Origin: Clostridia bacterium
Lineage (GTDB): Bacteria > Bacillota > Clostridia > Oscillospirales > CAG-272
Direction: 5' to 3'
NCBI GenBank assembly: GCA_017399305.1
Contig: JAFQDK010000042.1
Span: 62,001-126,000, forward strand
Length of the DNA stretch: 64,000 nucleotides
The notes under the pieces: model-generated
What the model saw: only the letters and a program-made list of their open reading frames with translations
The model's database searches: none
What the model was told of the DNA's origin: nothing
Program-made: the position numbers and the translations under genes
Shown: positions 37,638 through 45,822 of the stretch, in pieces
Layout of the letters: every line of letters starts with the position of its first letter
Position numbering within the stretch: position 1 is the stretch's first letter

Positions 37638-38552
37638 TTTTCCAATTTCTTCGATATCGTAAGGTGTAGTCTGATAAACAAAATAGTTAAGCCAGTTGGA
37701 GTAAAGCAGATTTGCTGAGGAACGCCATGTTACCATAGGCTCCTTTGTATCGTCATCATTTGGGAAGTAGTTGACGGGTACTTCAATCGGAAGTCCTGCA
37801 GTTTTGTCGCGTACATACTCTTTTTTGAGAGTGTCTGCATCGTATTCCGAGTGACCTGTAATGAATATCTGCTTGCCGTGGTCGGCAATCACTGCATAAA
37901 CGCCTGCCTCTTCGGATGAGGCAAGGATTCTCAACTTAGGTACTTTTTCAATATCCTCGCGGCGAATGGATGTATGGCGCGAATGGGGAACTAAAAATTC
38001 ATCGTCAAAACCGCGGAAAAGGATAGAGCGCTTATACTCAACCTTATGACGGAACACGCCGAACATCTTTTTATCAAGCGGAATCTTGTTAATACCGTAG
38101 TGATAGTAGAGTCCTGCCTGTGCGCCCCAGCAGATATGGAATGTGCTTGTTACGTGGGTCTTGCTCCACTCCATTATCTCGCAGAGTTCATCCCAGTACT
38201 CGACCTCTTCAAAAGGCATATGTTCGACAGGAGCACCTGTGATAACCATACCGTCAAAGCGTTTGTCCTTTACCTCATCAAAGGTCTTGTAGAATGCAAG
38301 CATATGCTCCTCGGAAGTGTTCTTCGGAATGTGTGAGGTTTTTACAAGCTCCATTTCAACCTGAAGCGGAGTGTTTCCGAGAAGTCTTGCAAGCTGTGTT
38401 TCAGTGGTTATCTTGGTGGGCATAAGATTTAATATAAGAAGCTTAAGCGGTCTTATGTCCTGGGTTATCGCACGTGTTTCTGTGATAACAAATATGTTCT
38501 CGCTCTCAAGCGTTTCTGTCGCAGGGAGCGCGTTTGGAATTTTGATAGGCAT
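37635..38552 (-). CDS. metA: Homoserine O-acetyltransferase, MetA type
   Basis: First step of methionine synthesis, activating homoserine with an acyl-CoA. The 305-residue protein is a glutamine-amidotransferase-fold MetA, with nucleophile C141 in HICWGAQAG, and His in TGHSEYD. Position 110 is Glu ([12 protein letters not shown]). The equivalent residue is Glu in Bacillus cereus-type acetyl-CoA-using enzymes and Gly in succinyl-CoA-using enterobacterial enzymes, so this one should form O-acetylhomoserine. That fits the O-acetylhomoserine sulfhydrylase gene 24 nt upstream. GAGAGGT is the ribosome site. Confidence 0.95.
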   Translation of the reverse strand: MPIKIPNALPATETLESENIFVITETRAITQDIRPLKLLILNLMPTKITTETQLARLLGNTPLQVEMELVKTSHIPKNTSEEHMLAFYKTFDEVKDKRFDGMVITGAPVEHMPFEEVEYWDELCEIMEWSKTHVTSTFHICWGAQAGLYYHYGINKIPLDKKMFGVFRHKVEYKRSILFRGFDDEFLVPHSRHTSIRREDIEKVPKLRILASSEEAGVYAVIADHGKQIFITGHSEYDADTLKKEYVRDKTAGLPIEVPVNYFPNDDDTKEPMVTWRSSANLLYSNWLNYFVYQTTPYDIEEIGK

Positions 38553-38576
38553 TGTGTATACCTCTCTTTTAATGTA

Positions 38577-39842
38577 TTATGCGTTGGCAAGTGCCTGTGC
38601 TACGTCTTCAATAATATCCTCGACATTTTCAATGCCGACAGAAAGTCTTACAAGTTCGGGGAGAACGCCTGCATCGCGGAGCTGTTCGTCTGTGAGCTGG
38701 CGGTGAGTGGTAGATGCGGGGTGAAGCACACAAGTACGTGCATCAGCAACGTGAACAACGATTTTTGCAAGCTTCAAGCTGTCCATAAACTTTGTTGCCG
38801 CTTCGCGTCCTTCCTTGAGACCGAAAGCAATAACGCCGGATGCACCCTTGAGATATTTCTTTGCAAGTGCATATTCGCTGTCGCCCTCAAGCATGGGGTA
38901 GCTTACAAATGAAACCTTGGGATGGTTTTTGAGCATCTTTGCCACTGCAAGCGCATTTTCACTGTGACGCTCCATACGGAGGGCAAGTGTTTCACTGCCG
39001 AGGTTCATAATATATGCATTCATCGGTGCAGGAGTCATGCCGAGGTCACGCATCATCTGCACGCGCGCCTTGGTGATATAAGCCGCCTTGCCGAAATCTC
39101 TTGTGTAAACAACCCCGTGGTAGGATTCGTCGGGAGTTGTGAGTTCGGGATACTTTTCATCCTTTGACCAGTCGAAATTGCCGCTGTCAATGACAACGCC
39201 GCCGACAGTCGCCGCATGACCGTCAAGATACTTTGTTGTGGAATGAATAACAATGTCTGCGCCAAACTCAAATGGGCGGCAGAGAACAGGGGTTGCAAAG
39301 GTGTTGTCTACCATCAGCGGCACGCCCTTGCGATGCGCAAGTCCCGCAAAGCGTTCAATGTCAAGCACAGTGAGTGCGGGGTTTGCAATTGTTTCGCCAA
39401 AGAGTGCTCTTGTGCGGTCATCGAAACGTGCTTCAATTTCCTCATCGGACATATCGGGAGTTACAAAACGAACTTCAATGCCGAGTTTTTTCATGGTAAC
39501 AGCAAAGAGATTTACAGTACCGCCGTATATGCTTGCAAGGCTTACAAAGTTGTCGCCTGCTTTGGCAATATTTGTGATTGCGATAAAGTTTGCCGCCTGA
39601 CCTGAGGATGTGCAAAGCGCACCTACGCCGCCTTCAAGGTCGGCAAGCTTTGCTTCAACAGCCGCAACGGTAGGGTTGGAGATTCTCGAATACATATGGC
39701 CATCAAGCTTGAGGTCAAACAGTGCTCCGAGATCCTCGGAGGAATCATACTTATAGGTTGTGCTCTGATATATTGGAAGCACGCGAGGCTCGCCGCTTTT
39801 AGGCTCATAGCCGGATTGGATACATTTAGTTTCGATACGCAT
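38577..39842 (-). CDS. metY: O-acetylhomoserine sulfhydrylase (MetY)
   Basis: PLP enzyme forming homocysteine from O-acetylhomoserine and sulfide. The 421-residue protein belongs to the Cys/Met metabolism family: YSRISNPTVAAVE, the cofactor-phosphate stretch SSGQAANF, VDNTFATPVLCRP and the PLP lysine K204 in HSTTKYLDGH. The PLDGH-YHG region (DESYHGVVYTRDFG) is typical of MetY rather than MetB/MetC. First gene of metY-metA. No SAM riboswitch or T-box is visible in its 5' region. AAAGGAGAT precedes the ATG. Confidence 0.95.
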   Translation of the reverse strand: MRIETKCIQSGYEPKSGEPRVLPIYQSTTYKYDSSEDLGALFDLKLDGHMYSRISNPTVAAVEAKLADLEGGVGALCTSSGQAANFIAITNIAKAGDNFVSLASIYGGTVNLFAVTMKKLGIEVRFVTPDMSDEEIEARFDDRTRALFGETIANPALTVLDIERFAGLAHRKGVPLMVDNTFATPVLCRPFEFGADIVIHSTTKYLDGHAATVGGVVIDSGNFDWSKDEKYPELTTPDESYHGVVYTRDFGKAAYITKARVQMMRDLGMTPAPMNAYIMNLGSETLALRMERHSENALAVAKMLKNHPKVSFVSYPMLEGDSEYALAKKYLKGASGVIAFGLKEGREAATKFMDSLKLAKIVVHVADARTCVLHPASTTHRQLTDEQLRDAGVLPELVRLSVGIENVEDIIEDVAQALANA

Positions 39843-39879
39843 AGAAAATCTCCTTTAGTATAGTAAAATGCTTGATTTT

Positions 39880-39908
39880 ATAATATCACAGCGCGCCAAC
39901 CTTTGCAA
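39880..39908 (-). promoter_or_regulatory. Promoter of metY-metA
   Basis: Minus strand TTGCAA (39908-39903) and TATTAT (39885-39880) with a 17-nt spacer, 37 nt upstream of the metY start. Confidence 0.7.
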
Positions 39909-39967
39909 GAAATTTTCTTTATAAAAAACATATATTCACAAAAAACAAACAAAAAAATTAAAAATGT

Positions 39968-39995
39968 TGATATTTTTTAAATATATATTATAATG
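39968..39995 (+). promoter_or_regulatory. Promoter of the six-hairpin-glycosidase-like gene
   Basis: TTGATA (39968), TATAAT (39990), 16-nt spacer. Confidence 0.65.
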
Positions 39996-40049
39996 GAAGT
40001 GTGTGTTATTAAATTTAGTATAAGGAATTATCTTATCAGGAGGACAATC

Positions 40050-42035
40050 ATGACAGAGATAATCAAAAGCGAAAACGGTTATGTCATAGCTATTGACGGT
40101 AAGCCCTATGCCAAGATAATTGGCATGGACGGTGCAACCGATACGTTTGAACCTATTGAGGGCGGTGCATGGAAATGGATGAGAAAAACAGACGTTCCCA
40201 CCGACCATATGCGCATGGAAATGATGCTTATCGGCGAACCTACCTTTACTATGGTTCCCGCTATCAGCTATAATGGCAACGGCTGGGGCTCTCTTGCAGA
40301 GTATCTTGGTGATCGTGATACTGACGGAACACCTTGGAGTTGGGCATCTCACAGAGGAACAATCCCCTCTTGTACATACAGCGAAAACAACGATATCTCA
40401 ATCGCACTCATGGCTAAAGAGAACGACAATAACGCTTGCTCTCTTTACAAGGTAGATGAGGGTGAGCTTCACGTAGTTATCTTCCTGGAGGAGGAAAAGC
40501 CGAGAACACTTCAGCGTCACTTCTGGGGCGAGCCTTTTCAGGGCACAATGGAGCCAAGATGCGACTTTGAGGCTATAATTCTTGCAGTTCCTTCAGACGG
40601 AACACGTCATCGCTACAAGAGCCTGCTTGACTTTGCATGGCGTTACTACGGCCATGCTATCAAGGCTCCCATGAGCGCAGAGGAGCTCTACCGCCTTTCT
40701 ATCGCATATTGCCGCTATCTCTATGAAGAAGAGGAAAACGGCTTCAGCGGCTTTACAGTCGGTGCGCAGTGGTATCCGGGTTCCCACGAATACAAGAAGA
40801 CCGCTCATCGCTATGAGCTCGGCTGGGTAGGTCAGAGTGCATCAATGGCTAATGCATATATTTGGGACTATCTCGAAACAGGCGATAAGGAAAAACTTGA
40901 TATAGCTATCAAGGCGCATGATAACTGGATAAAGTTCGGTCACAGAGATGCCGGACATATCAGTGTAAAGATTGACTATGACCCCTGGAGATACGTTGAC
41001 TTTGAAAAACTGACCGATGAGGACTTCAACCGCTACAAACTCGGCGAGTGTATGTTTGAGACATATAAGAACTTCAAGGGTAAGAAGTTCCGCCGCGATG
41101 AAAACGGAATGATCCTTTTCCAAAATGATGCATGTAACCTCGGTACAGGAGCAGACGGCTTCTTTGAAGCGTATGATTTGCTTAAAAAGGCAGGTATTGA
41201 TAAGCCTGAGTATCTTGAGACCGCTTACAGTATTTGCGATTTTGCAATTGAGCGTCAGGATGAAGAGGGCTGTTTTGCAAAGTCATGGAATGATGACGGC
41301 ACTGTTCGTACCAAGAAGGGAACAATTGGATGCTTCCTCGTTCTTCCGATTCTCACTGCATACAAAAAGAGCGGTAACAAAAAGTATCTTGATGCCGCAG
41401 TAAAGGCATTTGATTTCTATTATGCAGGTCTTGAGCGTGACGGATTTACTACCGCAGGCGCACTCGATACCTATTCTATCGACAAAGAATCTTCTTCGCC
41501 GCTTCTTCGCGATGCACTTGCACTTTATGAGATTACCGGTGACAAGAAGTATGTAGAAAGAGCAGAGAAGATTGCATGGTATCTCTGCACATGGATGATG
41601 TACTACACTGTTGAATACCCCGAAGATTGTCTTATCTCCAAGATGGGCTATGATACCTTCGGTTCTACATCGGTTTCCACACCTCATCAGGCGATGGACC
41701 AGTACGCTCTCCGTGACGTGCTTTCTTTCCTGAAGCTCTATGAAATTACAGGCTTCAAGCAGTGGAGAGAAAGAGCGATTGCGTTCTGGTGTAATGCTTG
41801 CCAGTGCATTTCCGACGGTACGATGTATCTTAACGGACGTCTCCGTCCTGCAGGTTCACAGGATGAGGCTGTATTCCACACACGTTGGGGACGTTACGGC
41901 GTACCTGCGTTCAGCCCCTCACAGTGGTTGCCTGCATGGCCGTGTGCTTTCAGACTTGAGAATCTCCGTTGGTACAAAGATTGGTCGTTCTTTAACGAAG
42001 GCCTTTCTGAAATCGAAGGTAAAATCAAGAGATAA
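40050..42035 (+). CDS. Cytosolic six-hairpin-glycosidase-like protein
   Basis: A 661-residue protein without signal peptide. The region from about 210 to 650 is an alpha/alpha-toroid pattern of paired helices with repeated short motifs (ETGDKEKLDIAIKAHD, KSGNKKYLDAAVKAFDFY, ITGDKKYVERAEKIAWY), as in six-hairpin glycosidases and lyases. The N-terminal 200 residues are a beta-sandwich-like domain. Acidic residues near DACNLGTGADG and STPHQAMDQYALRD could be catalytic, but I cannot place the family. A sugar-processing role inside the cell, acting on imported oligosaccharide, is plausible. Strong CAGGAGGAC decides the ATG at 40050. Confidence 0.72.
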   Translation: MTEIIKSENGYVIAIDGKPYAKIIGMDGATDTFEPIEGGAWKWMRKTDVPTDHMRMEMMLIGEPTFTMVPAISYNGNGWGSLAEYLGDRDTDGTPWSWASHRGTIPSCTYSENNDISIALMAKENDNNACSLYKVDEGELHVVIFLEEEKPRTLQRHFWGEPFQGTMEPRCDFEAIILAVPSDGTRHRYKSLLDFAWRYYGHAIKAPMSAEELYRLSIAYCRYLYEEEENGFSGFTVGAQWYPGSHEYKKTAHRYELGWVGQSASMANAYIWDYLETGDKEKLDIAIKAHDNWIKFGHRDAGHISVKIDYDPWRYVDFEKLTDEDFNRYKLGECMFETYKNFKGKKFRRDENGMILFQNDACNLGTGADGFFEAYDLLKKAGIDKPEYLETAYSICDFAIERQDEEGCFAKSWNDDGTVRTKKGTIGCFLVLPILTAYKKSGNKKYLDAAVKAFDFYYAGLERDGFTTAGALDTYSIDKESSSPLLRDALALYEITGDKKYVERAEKIAWYLCTWMMYYTVEYPEDCLISKMGYDTFGSTSVSTPHQAMDQYALRDVLSFLKLYEITGFKQWRERAIAFWCNACQCISDGTMYLNGRLRPAGSQDEAVFHTRWGRYGVPAFSPSQWLPAWPCAFRLENLRWYKDWSFFNEGLSEIEGKIKR

Positions 42036-42036
42036 A

Positions 42037-42068
42037 CAAAAAGAGACTGCAAAAGCAGTCTCTTTTTA
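42037..42068. terminator. Bidirectional terminator
   Basis: AAAAAGAGACTGC / GCAGTCTCTTTTT arms with AAAA loop, shared by the plus-strand glycosidase-like gene and the minus-strand aminopeptidase gene. Confidence 0.92.
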
Positions 42069-43298
42069 TTAAAATGCCCATTCGCCGTTTTTGAAGATCT
42101 GAACCTGTTTTCCGTCACGTGTGGTTGCAACGATATCAAGGGTGTCACAGCCAATCATAAAGTCTTCGTGAATGATAGAGTCATTTACGCCCTTTGCTTT
42201 TTGTTCTTCAAATGTGTATTTGTCATAGTCACGAAGGGTGTTAGTAAAGCCTCTGCCGAGAGCAAGGTGACAAGCGGCATTTTCATCAAAAAGGGTGTTA
42301 TAGAAGAGGAAGCCGAGCTTGTTTATCGGTGAGGATGTGGGTACAAGTGCAACTTCGCCAAGGTAGGCAGCTCCCTCGTCCATGCTGATCATGGTCTTGA
42401 GGAGGTCTTCGTTCTTTTCAGCTTTGACTTCTACAACTTTGCCGCCCTCAAAGCGGACAGAGAAGTTTTCGATAAGCTGACCGTTGTAGGAGAGGGGTTT
42501 TGTTGAGTAAACAATGCCCTCTGCCTTGCCTTTCATGGGGCTTGTAAATACTTCCTCGGAGGGGATGTTCGGCTCGAATGTTTCGCCCTTACCCTGTGTA
42601 TCCTCACTGCCGCCGCAGAAGAGTGCTTCGGGGATGAGCCCTACTGTAAAGTCTGTTCCGTTATCTGCGGTGTAGTGTAGAGATTCAATGCCGAGGTTGT
42701 TGAGGTAGTCGCAACGGCTCTTGATGTTTACGTTGTGATCTTTCCATGCCTGGATAGGATCGTTGCCGTCAGCGCGTGAAGCATAGAGTATTGATTCCCA
42801 CAGTTTTTCCATCGCTGCGGCAGGACGAAGGTCGGGGAAGAGTTTCTTTGCCCACTTTTTACCTGGGATAGCGGCGATGCACCATTTGTACTTGTTTTCC
42901 ATCTGGTCGCGGAGCGGCTTTAGTATCTTGCTTCTTGCCTGAGTGCCTTTTGCGTATTTTTCAAAATTCATACCGTTAAGTCCGTCAGGATCTGAGCTTT
43001 CAAGCCAGATGCGTGCGGGGAGACGGTCAATGTAGTGCTCAAAGCGTTTTACTTCCCAATCTTCAACAGTTGAGAGCGTCTTAAGTGAGCGATGGCGTAC
43101 ATGAAGCTTTTCAAGCGGCTGATGTGTCCACTCTACAGTTACTTTTCTTGCGCCTGCTTTGTAGCATGCGTCAACAACAAGCTCAACAAATCTTGGCTGG
43201 TCGAGCTCTGCCATGATAATAACATCGTCACCTTTCTGAATGTTTACACCTGCGCGAGTAATAAGCTCGGCGTATTTTTTTTGTACAGTTAATTTCAT
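42069..43298 (-). CDS. M29-family aminopeptidase
   Basis: Cytosolic dinuclear-metal aminopeptidase of the thermophilic aminopeptidase (AmpS/AmpT) family, removing N-terminal residues from peptides. The 409-residue protein has GTDFTVGL, NIPSEEVFTSP with metal-binding glutamates, the GAAYLGEVALVP stretch, ENAACHLALGRGF with a metal-ligand His, and SIIHEDFMIG. The ATG at 43298 follows GAGGTAA; an upstream in-frame ATG inside the dut region has no ribosome site and would add a tail absent from the family. It is 17 nt downstream of dut and probably cotranscribed. Confidence 0.92.
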   Translation of the reverse strand: MKLTVQKKYAELITRAGVNIQKGDDVIIMAELDQPRFVELVVDACYKAGARKVTVEWTHQPLEKLHVRHRSLKTLSTVEDWEVKRFEHYIDRLPARIWLESSDPDGLNGMNFEKYAKGTQARSKILKPLRDQMENKYKWCIAAIPGKKWAKKLFPDLRPAAAMEKLWESILYASRADGNDPIQAWKDHNVNIKSRCDYLNNLGIESLHYTADNGTDFTVGLIPEALFCGGSEDTQGKGETFEPNIPSEEVFTSPMKGKAEGIVYSTKPLSYNGQLIENFSVRFEGGKVVEVKAEKNEDLLKTMISMDEGAAYLGEVALVPTSSPINKLGFLFYNTLFDENAACHLALGRGFTNTLRDYDKYTFEEQKAKGVNDSIIHEDFMIGCDTLDIVATTRDGKQVQIFKNGEWAF

Positions 43299-43314
43299 TG
43301 TAGTTACCTCGTTT

Positions 43315-43815
43315 TTACTTTCCCGTTGAGCCGAAGCCGCCTTCACGGATGCCGTCAGCATCATCGTCAAAGGTTATGCCGTATTCGTCGAAAATGCCTT
43401 GCGCAAAAGCATCGCCGGCATCAAGCGAAACGGTTTTCTGCTCGTTTGAGTCGTTTGTTATTTTGATAAATATATGTCCTTCATTTGAAGCGTTGTAATA
43501 GTCACTGTCGATAATTCCCACGGTGTTGTTAAGTTGCAAACGGAACTTGAAGCCAAGACCACTGCGCGGATATATTTTGAAAACCCAGCCTTCTTCCATG
43601 AAAACGCGGATGCCTGTAGGTATCTTTGCTGTTTCTCCGGGGGCAAGTGTTACAGCGCGCGGAGTGCATATGTCATAGCCTGCACTGCCTTTTGTTGCGC
43701 GACGCGGCAATGTAATGGTGTCGTAAACAGAAGAGCCATCCTCGCCGAAAGTGTCAAGCCAATCGCCAATGAACTGTTCTTTTGAAACTTTTTCAAATCT
43801 TGCAATTCTTTTCAT
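43315..43815 (-). CDS. dut: dUTP diphosphatase (trimeric dUTPase)
   Basis: Converts dUTP to dUMP and pyrophosphate, keeping uracil out of DNA. The 166-residue protein carries the five trimeric-dUTPase motifs: GSAGYDI (1), PRSGLGFK (2), NTVGIIDSDYY (3), GDAFAQGIF (4) and REGGFGSTGK (5, the flexible arm). Motif 3 has IIDSDY with the catalytic Asp; about 40 residues at the N-terminus (FIGDWLDTFGED) extend beyond the minimal enzyme. CGGAGGAAC precedes the ATG. Cotranscribed with the M29 gene. Confidence 0.94.
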   Translation of the reverse strand: MKRIARFEKVSKEQFIGDWLDTFGEDGSSVYDTITLPRRATKGSAGYDICTPRAVTLAPGETAKIPTGIRVFMEEGWVFKIYPRSGLGFKFRLQLNNTVGIIDSDYYNASNEGHIFIKITNDSNEQKTVSLDAGDAFAQGIFDEYGITFDDDADGIREGGFGSTGK

Positions 43816-43878
43816 ATGTTCCTCCGAGAAGTTTTTTCCTATTCAGTATACCACAAAAAATCAAATAAATAAAGATAT

Positions 43879-43907
43879 TTGACATTTTTATCGTACGGTG
43901 ATATACT
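43879..43907 (+). promoter_or_regulatory. Promoter of the cobalamin-riboswitch transcript
   Basis: TTGACA (43879), 17-nt spacer, TATACT (43902) with an upstream TGA. Confidence 0.85.
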
Positions 43908-43910
43908 GTT

Positions 43911-44074
43911 TTCAGCAAATCGAGAGGAATTGGGTGTAAATCCCAAGCGGGCACGCCGCCGTAAATCTGTTTTGTGAAACAGGCACGTTGCCACACGTGC
44001 TTTGCGTAAGCAGTCATTGAGAAATCGAGAAGGCGTTTCACATGTTAAGATAAGCCGGAATACTTGAGGTTGAA
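43911..44074 (+). ncRNA. Cobalamin riboswitch
   Basis: P1 pairs TTCAGC (43911) with GTTGAA (44069). The core has GGAATTGGGTG...AAATCCC and GCGGGCACGCCGCCGT; then CATTGA/TCGAGAAGGC, and a B12-box-like AAGCCGGAATACTTG near 44051. It precedes a DUF4430 lipoprotein and an ECF S gene. No T-tract follows, so control is more likely at translation. Confidence 0.85.
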
Positions 44075-44137
44075 TCTATCTTTCGCGAGTGCCGTATATG
44101 ATAGAGCGCAGAAATAAAATTAGTGAGGAAAAAAGAA

Positions 44138-44533
44138 ATGAGGAAACAAAGTTTATTTATTCGCATTTCACTTGTTCTGACACTTTTACTGCTTGTGGCG
44201 GCGGTTATGGTTGGATGTGGTGAAAAAGATGTTGCCGATGCACAGGAATGCACGTTTACATTCACAGCAGTATTTGCAGACGGAAGCACAGAGAAGCATG
44301 AGATCAAAACAACCTGTGCTACAGTAGGCGAAGCACTTTTGGCAGAGGGACTTATAGCAGGTGAGGAAAGCGCCACCGGAATTTATGTAAAGACTGTATG
44401 CGGAGTTACTGCAGACTATGACATAGACCAGACTTGGTGGGGGCTTTATGTAGACGGTGAGCAGTCAATGGTTGGCGCAGACTTTGTAAATTGCGCTGAT
44501 GTTACCGAGGTTGAGTTCCGAGTTGAAAAGTAA
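44138..44533 (+). CDS. DUF4430 lipoprotein, probable cobalamin-capture protein
   Basis: A 131-residue exported lipoprotein (VGC lipobox-like site, Cys25 or so) with one DUF4430 domain, the fold shared with the beta-domain of transcobalamin and intrinsic factor: VTADYDIDQTWWGLYVDGE and a C-terminal VTEVEFRVEK strand. Under a cobalamin riboswitch and beside an ECF S component, a corrinoid-binding role is well supported by context. The ATG at 44138 is preferred over a GTG at 44123, which contains the GTGAGGA used as ribosome site. Its 3' end overlaps the S-component gene. Confidence 0.88.
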   Translation: MRKQSLFIRISLVLTLLLLVAAVMVGCGEKDVADAQECTFTFTAVFADGSTEKHEIKTTCATVGEALLAEGLIAGEESATGIYVKTVCGVTADYDIDQTWWGLYVDGEQSMVGADFVNCADVTEVEFRVEK

Positions 44534-45053
44534 AAAGTGGCTCACCACGCGTGAGCTTGTTATATTTGCTATGCTTGGTGCGCTGATGTTTGTCGGTGAC
44601 ATAGCATTTGAATGGGCCCCCAATGTGCATCCTATTGCAATGTTGCTTATGGTGTACACTGTTGCTTTTCGCAAAAAGGGAATTATACCGTTTATAATTT
44701 ACATTGTACTTCAAGCGGTGTTCTTTGGCGGACTGTGGCTTGTTCCGTATCTATACATATTTCCGCTTTGCTGGCTTTGTACACTTGCGGTATCTGAAAA
44801 ACTTTCACGCGTACCGCGGCAGATATGTTATACAGTGATATGCACACTGTTTGGACTTTTATTCGGCGCGCTTTATGCTCCATTTCATGTAATTGTGTTC
44901 ATGAAGAGCTTTTCTGTAAGCAAGATGCTTGCATGGATAGCATCGGGAATTACTTTTGATATTATTCACGCTGTCGGCAATTTTGCCGCATCGTTTCTTA
45001 TCATACCGCTTGCAGATCTGCTTCGTAAAATCAATAAAACAAAAACAGCCTGA
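44499..45053 (+). CDS. ECF transporter S component, probable cobalamin/corrinoid
   Basis: A 184-residue membrane protein with about five to six helices, the substrate-binding subunit of an ECF importer. Features: TTRELVIFAMLGALMFVGD at the first helix and FPLCWLCTLAVSEKL in the middle, with a conserved C-terminal helix. The ligand is assigned from the upstream B12 riboswitch and the DUF4430 partner. Overlaps the previous gene by 35 nt; the true start may be a TTG about 25 nt later, as no good ribosome site precedes the ATG. The ECF energising module must be encoded elsewhere. A bidirectional terminator follows. Confidence 0.85.
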   Translation: MLPRLSSELKSKKWLTTRELVIFAMLGALMFVGDIAFEWAPNVHPIAMLLMVYTVAFRKKGIIPFIIYIVLQAVFFGGLWLVPYLYIFPLCWLCTLAVSEKLSRVPRQICYTVICTLFGLLFGALYAPFHVIVFMKSFSVSKMLAWIASGITFDIIHAVGNFAASFLIIPLADLLRKINKTKTA

Positions 45054-45073
45054 AAAGGCTGTTTTTTGTTTTA
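45037..45073. terminator. Bidirectional terminator after the B12-uptake genes
   Basis: AAAACAGCCT and AGGCTGTTTT arms, GAAA loop, A- and T-runs on both sides. Confidence 0.9.
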
Positions 45074-45820
45074 TTCGTATTCAACTACATTTACCCAGGT
45101 GTGAAGGAATTCCTGCTCCTCGGGCTTGCCTTTGACAGACTGCGAAGCTGCAACAATGGGCATCCATTTCTGAACATACTGCTTTGCAGTGTCGCTCTTT
45201 TTGCAGAAGGTGTTGAGGTAGAATTCTGCTCCTTCTTTGTCACCCGCAAGGTGGAAGAGAAGATATGTTCTTGCGGCATCGGCAGCTGCGTTACCCTGTG
45301 TAACATGAGCCCAGTCTATGATATATGGCTTTCCTTCGGGAGTGATAATGATGTTCGAGGGGTCAAGGTCGCCGTGGCAAACCTTGTTGTGCTTTGGCAT
45401 TGATGCAATGCGTGTGTGCAATTCATAACGTGTGGTGGCATCAAGGTTGCTGAGGTCGATTTTGCGGTTCATTTTGTCCTTGATGCGGGTGAGCAGTGGA
45501 ACGCGCTTTGTGTGTATCTGCATCTGGATATCCACCATAAGCTCAATGTATTCGTTCTTCTTCTCGGGGTTTTCTTCAATCATCTGTGCAAGCGTTTTAC
45601 CCTCGATATAGTCAAGCACGATTGCCCATTTTCCGTCGATTTTTGTCACTTCATGAAGTCTTGGGATGTTGAGGTCGGTTTCTTCAACACGCGCCTGATT
45701 AAGGGCTTCGTTCAGAACATCAGCTTTGGAATAGTTTTCATCGAAAAGCTTAACGGTTTTGTCACCGTTACGGTAAATTATCTTAGTAGGTCTTTTTGCA
45801 ATAACATTTTCAAATTCCAT
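45071..45820 (-). CDS. Aminoglycoside phosphotransferase (APH)-family kinase-like protein
   Basis: A 249-residue cytosolic protein with a small-molecule kinase fold. The Brenner motif is CHGDLDPSNI (catalytic Asp and downstream Asn) and the magnesium motif is IIDWAH, with the N-lobe DKTVKLFD. Such proteins phosphorylate choline, homoserine-like alcohols, fructosamines or antibiotics; no feature identifies the substrate here. It ends 2 nt before adhE begins its last codons on the same strand. It follows adhE after 2 nt, so is likely cotranscribed with adhE and subject to the same redox control. That association is unexplained. Confidence 0.88.
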   Translation of the reverse strand: MEFENVIAKRPTKIIYRNGDKTVKLFDENYSKADVLNEALNQARVEETDLNIPRLHEVTKIDGKWAIVLDYIEGKTLAQMIEENPEKKNEYIELMVDIQMQIHTKRVPLLTRIKDKMNRKIDLSNLDATTRYELHTRIASMPKHNKVCHGDLDPSNIIITPEGKPYIIDWAHVTQGNAAADAARTYLLFHLAGDKEGAEFYLNTFCKKSDTAKQYVQKWMPIVAASQSVKGKPEEQEFLHTWVNVVEYE

Positions 45821-45822
45821 TG

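Noticed and set aside
39843..39992. SAM riboswitch or T-box upstream of metY
   Set aside because: The leader is only about 35 nt, too short for either, and no motif is present.
45071..45820. Antibiotic-resistance aminoglycoside phosphotransferase
   Set aside because: Only the general APH-fold motifs are present; many such proteins act on metabolites, and it sits next to adhE with no mobile context.
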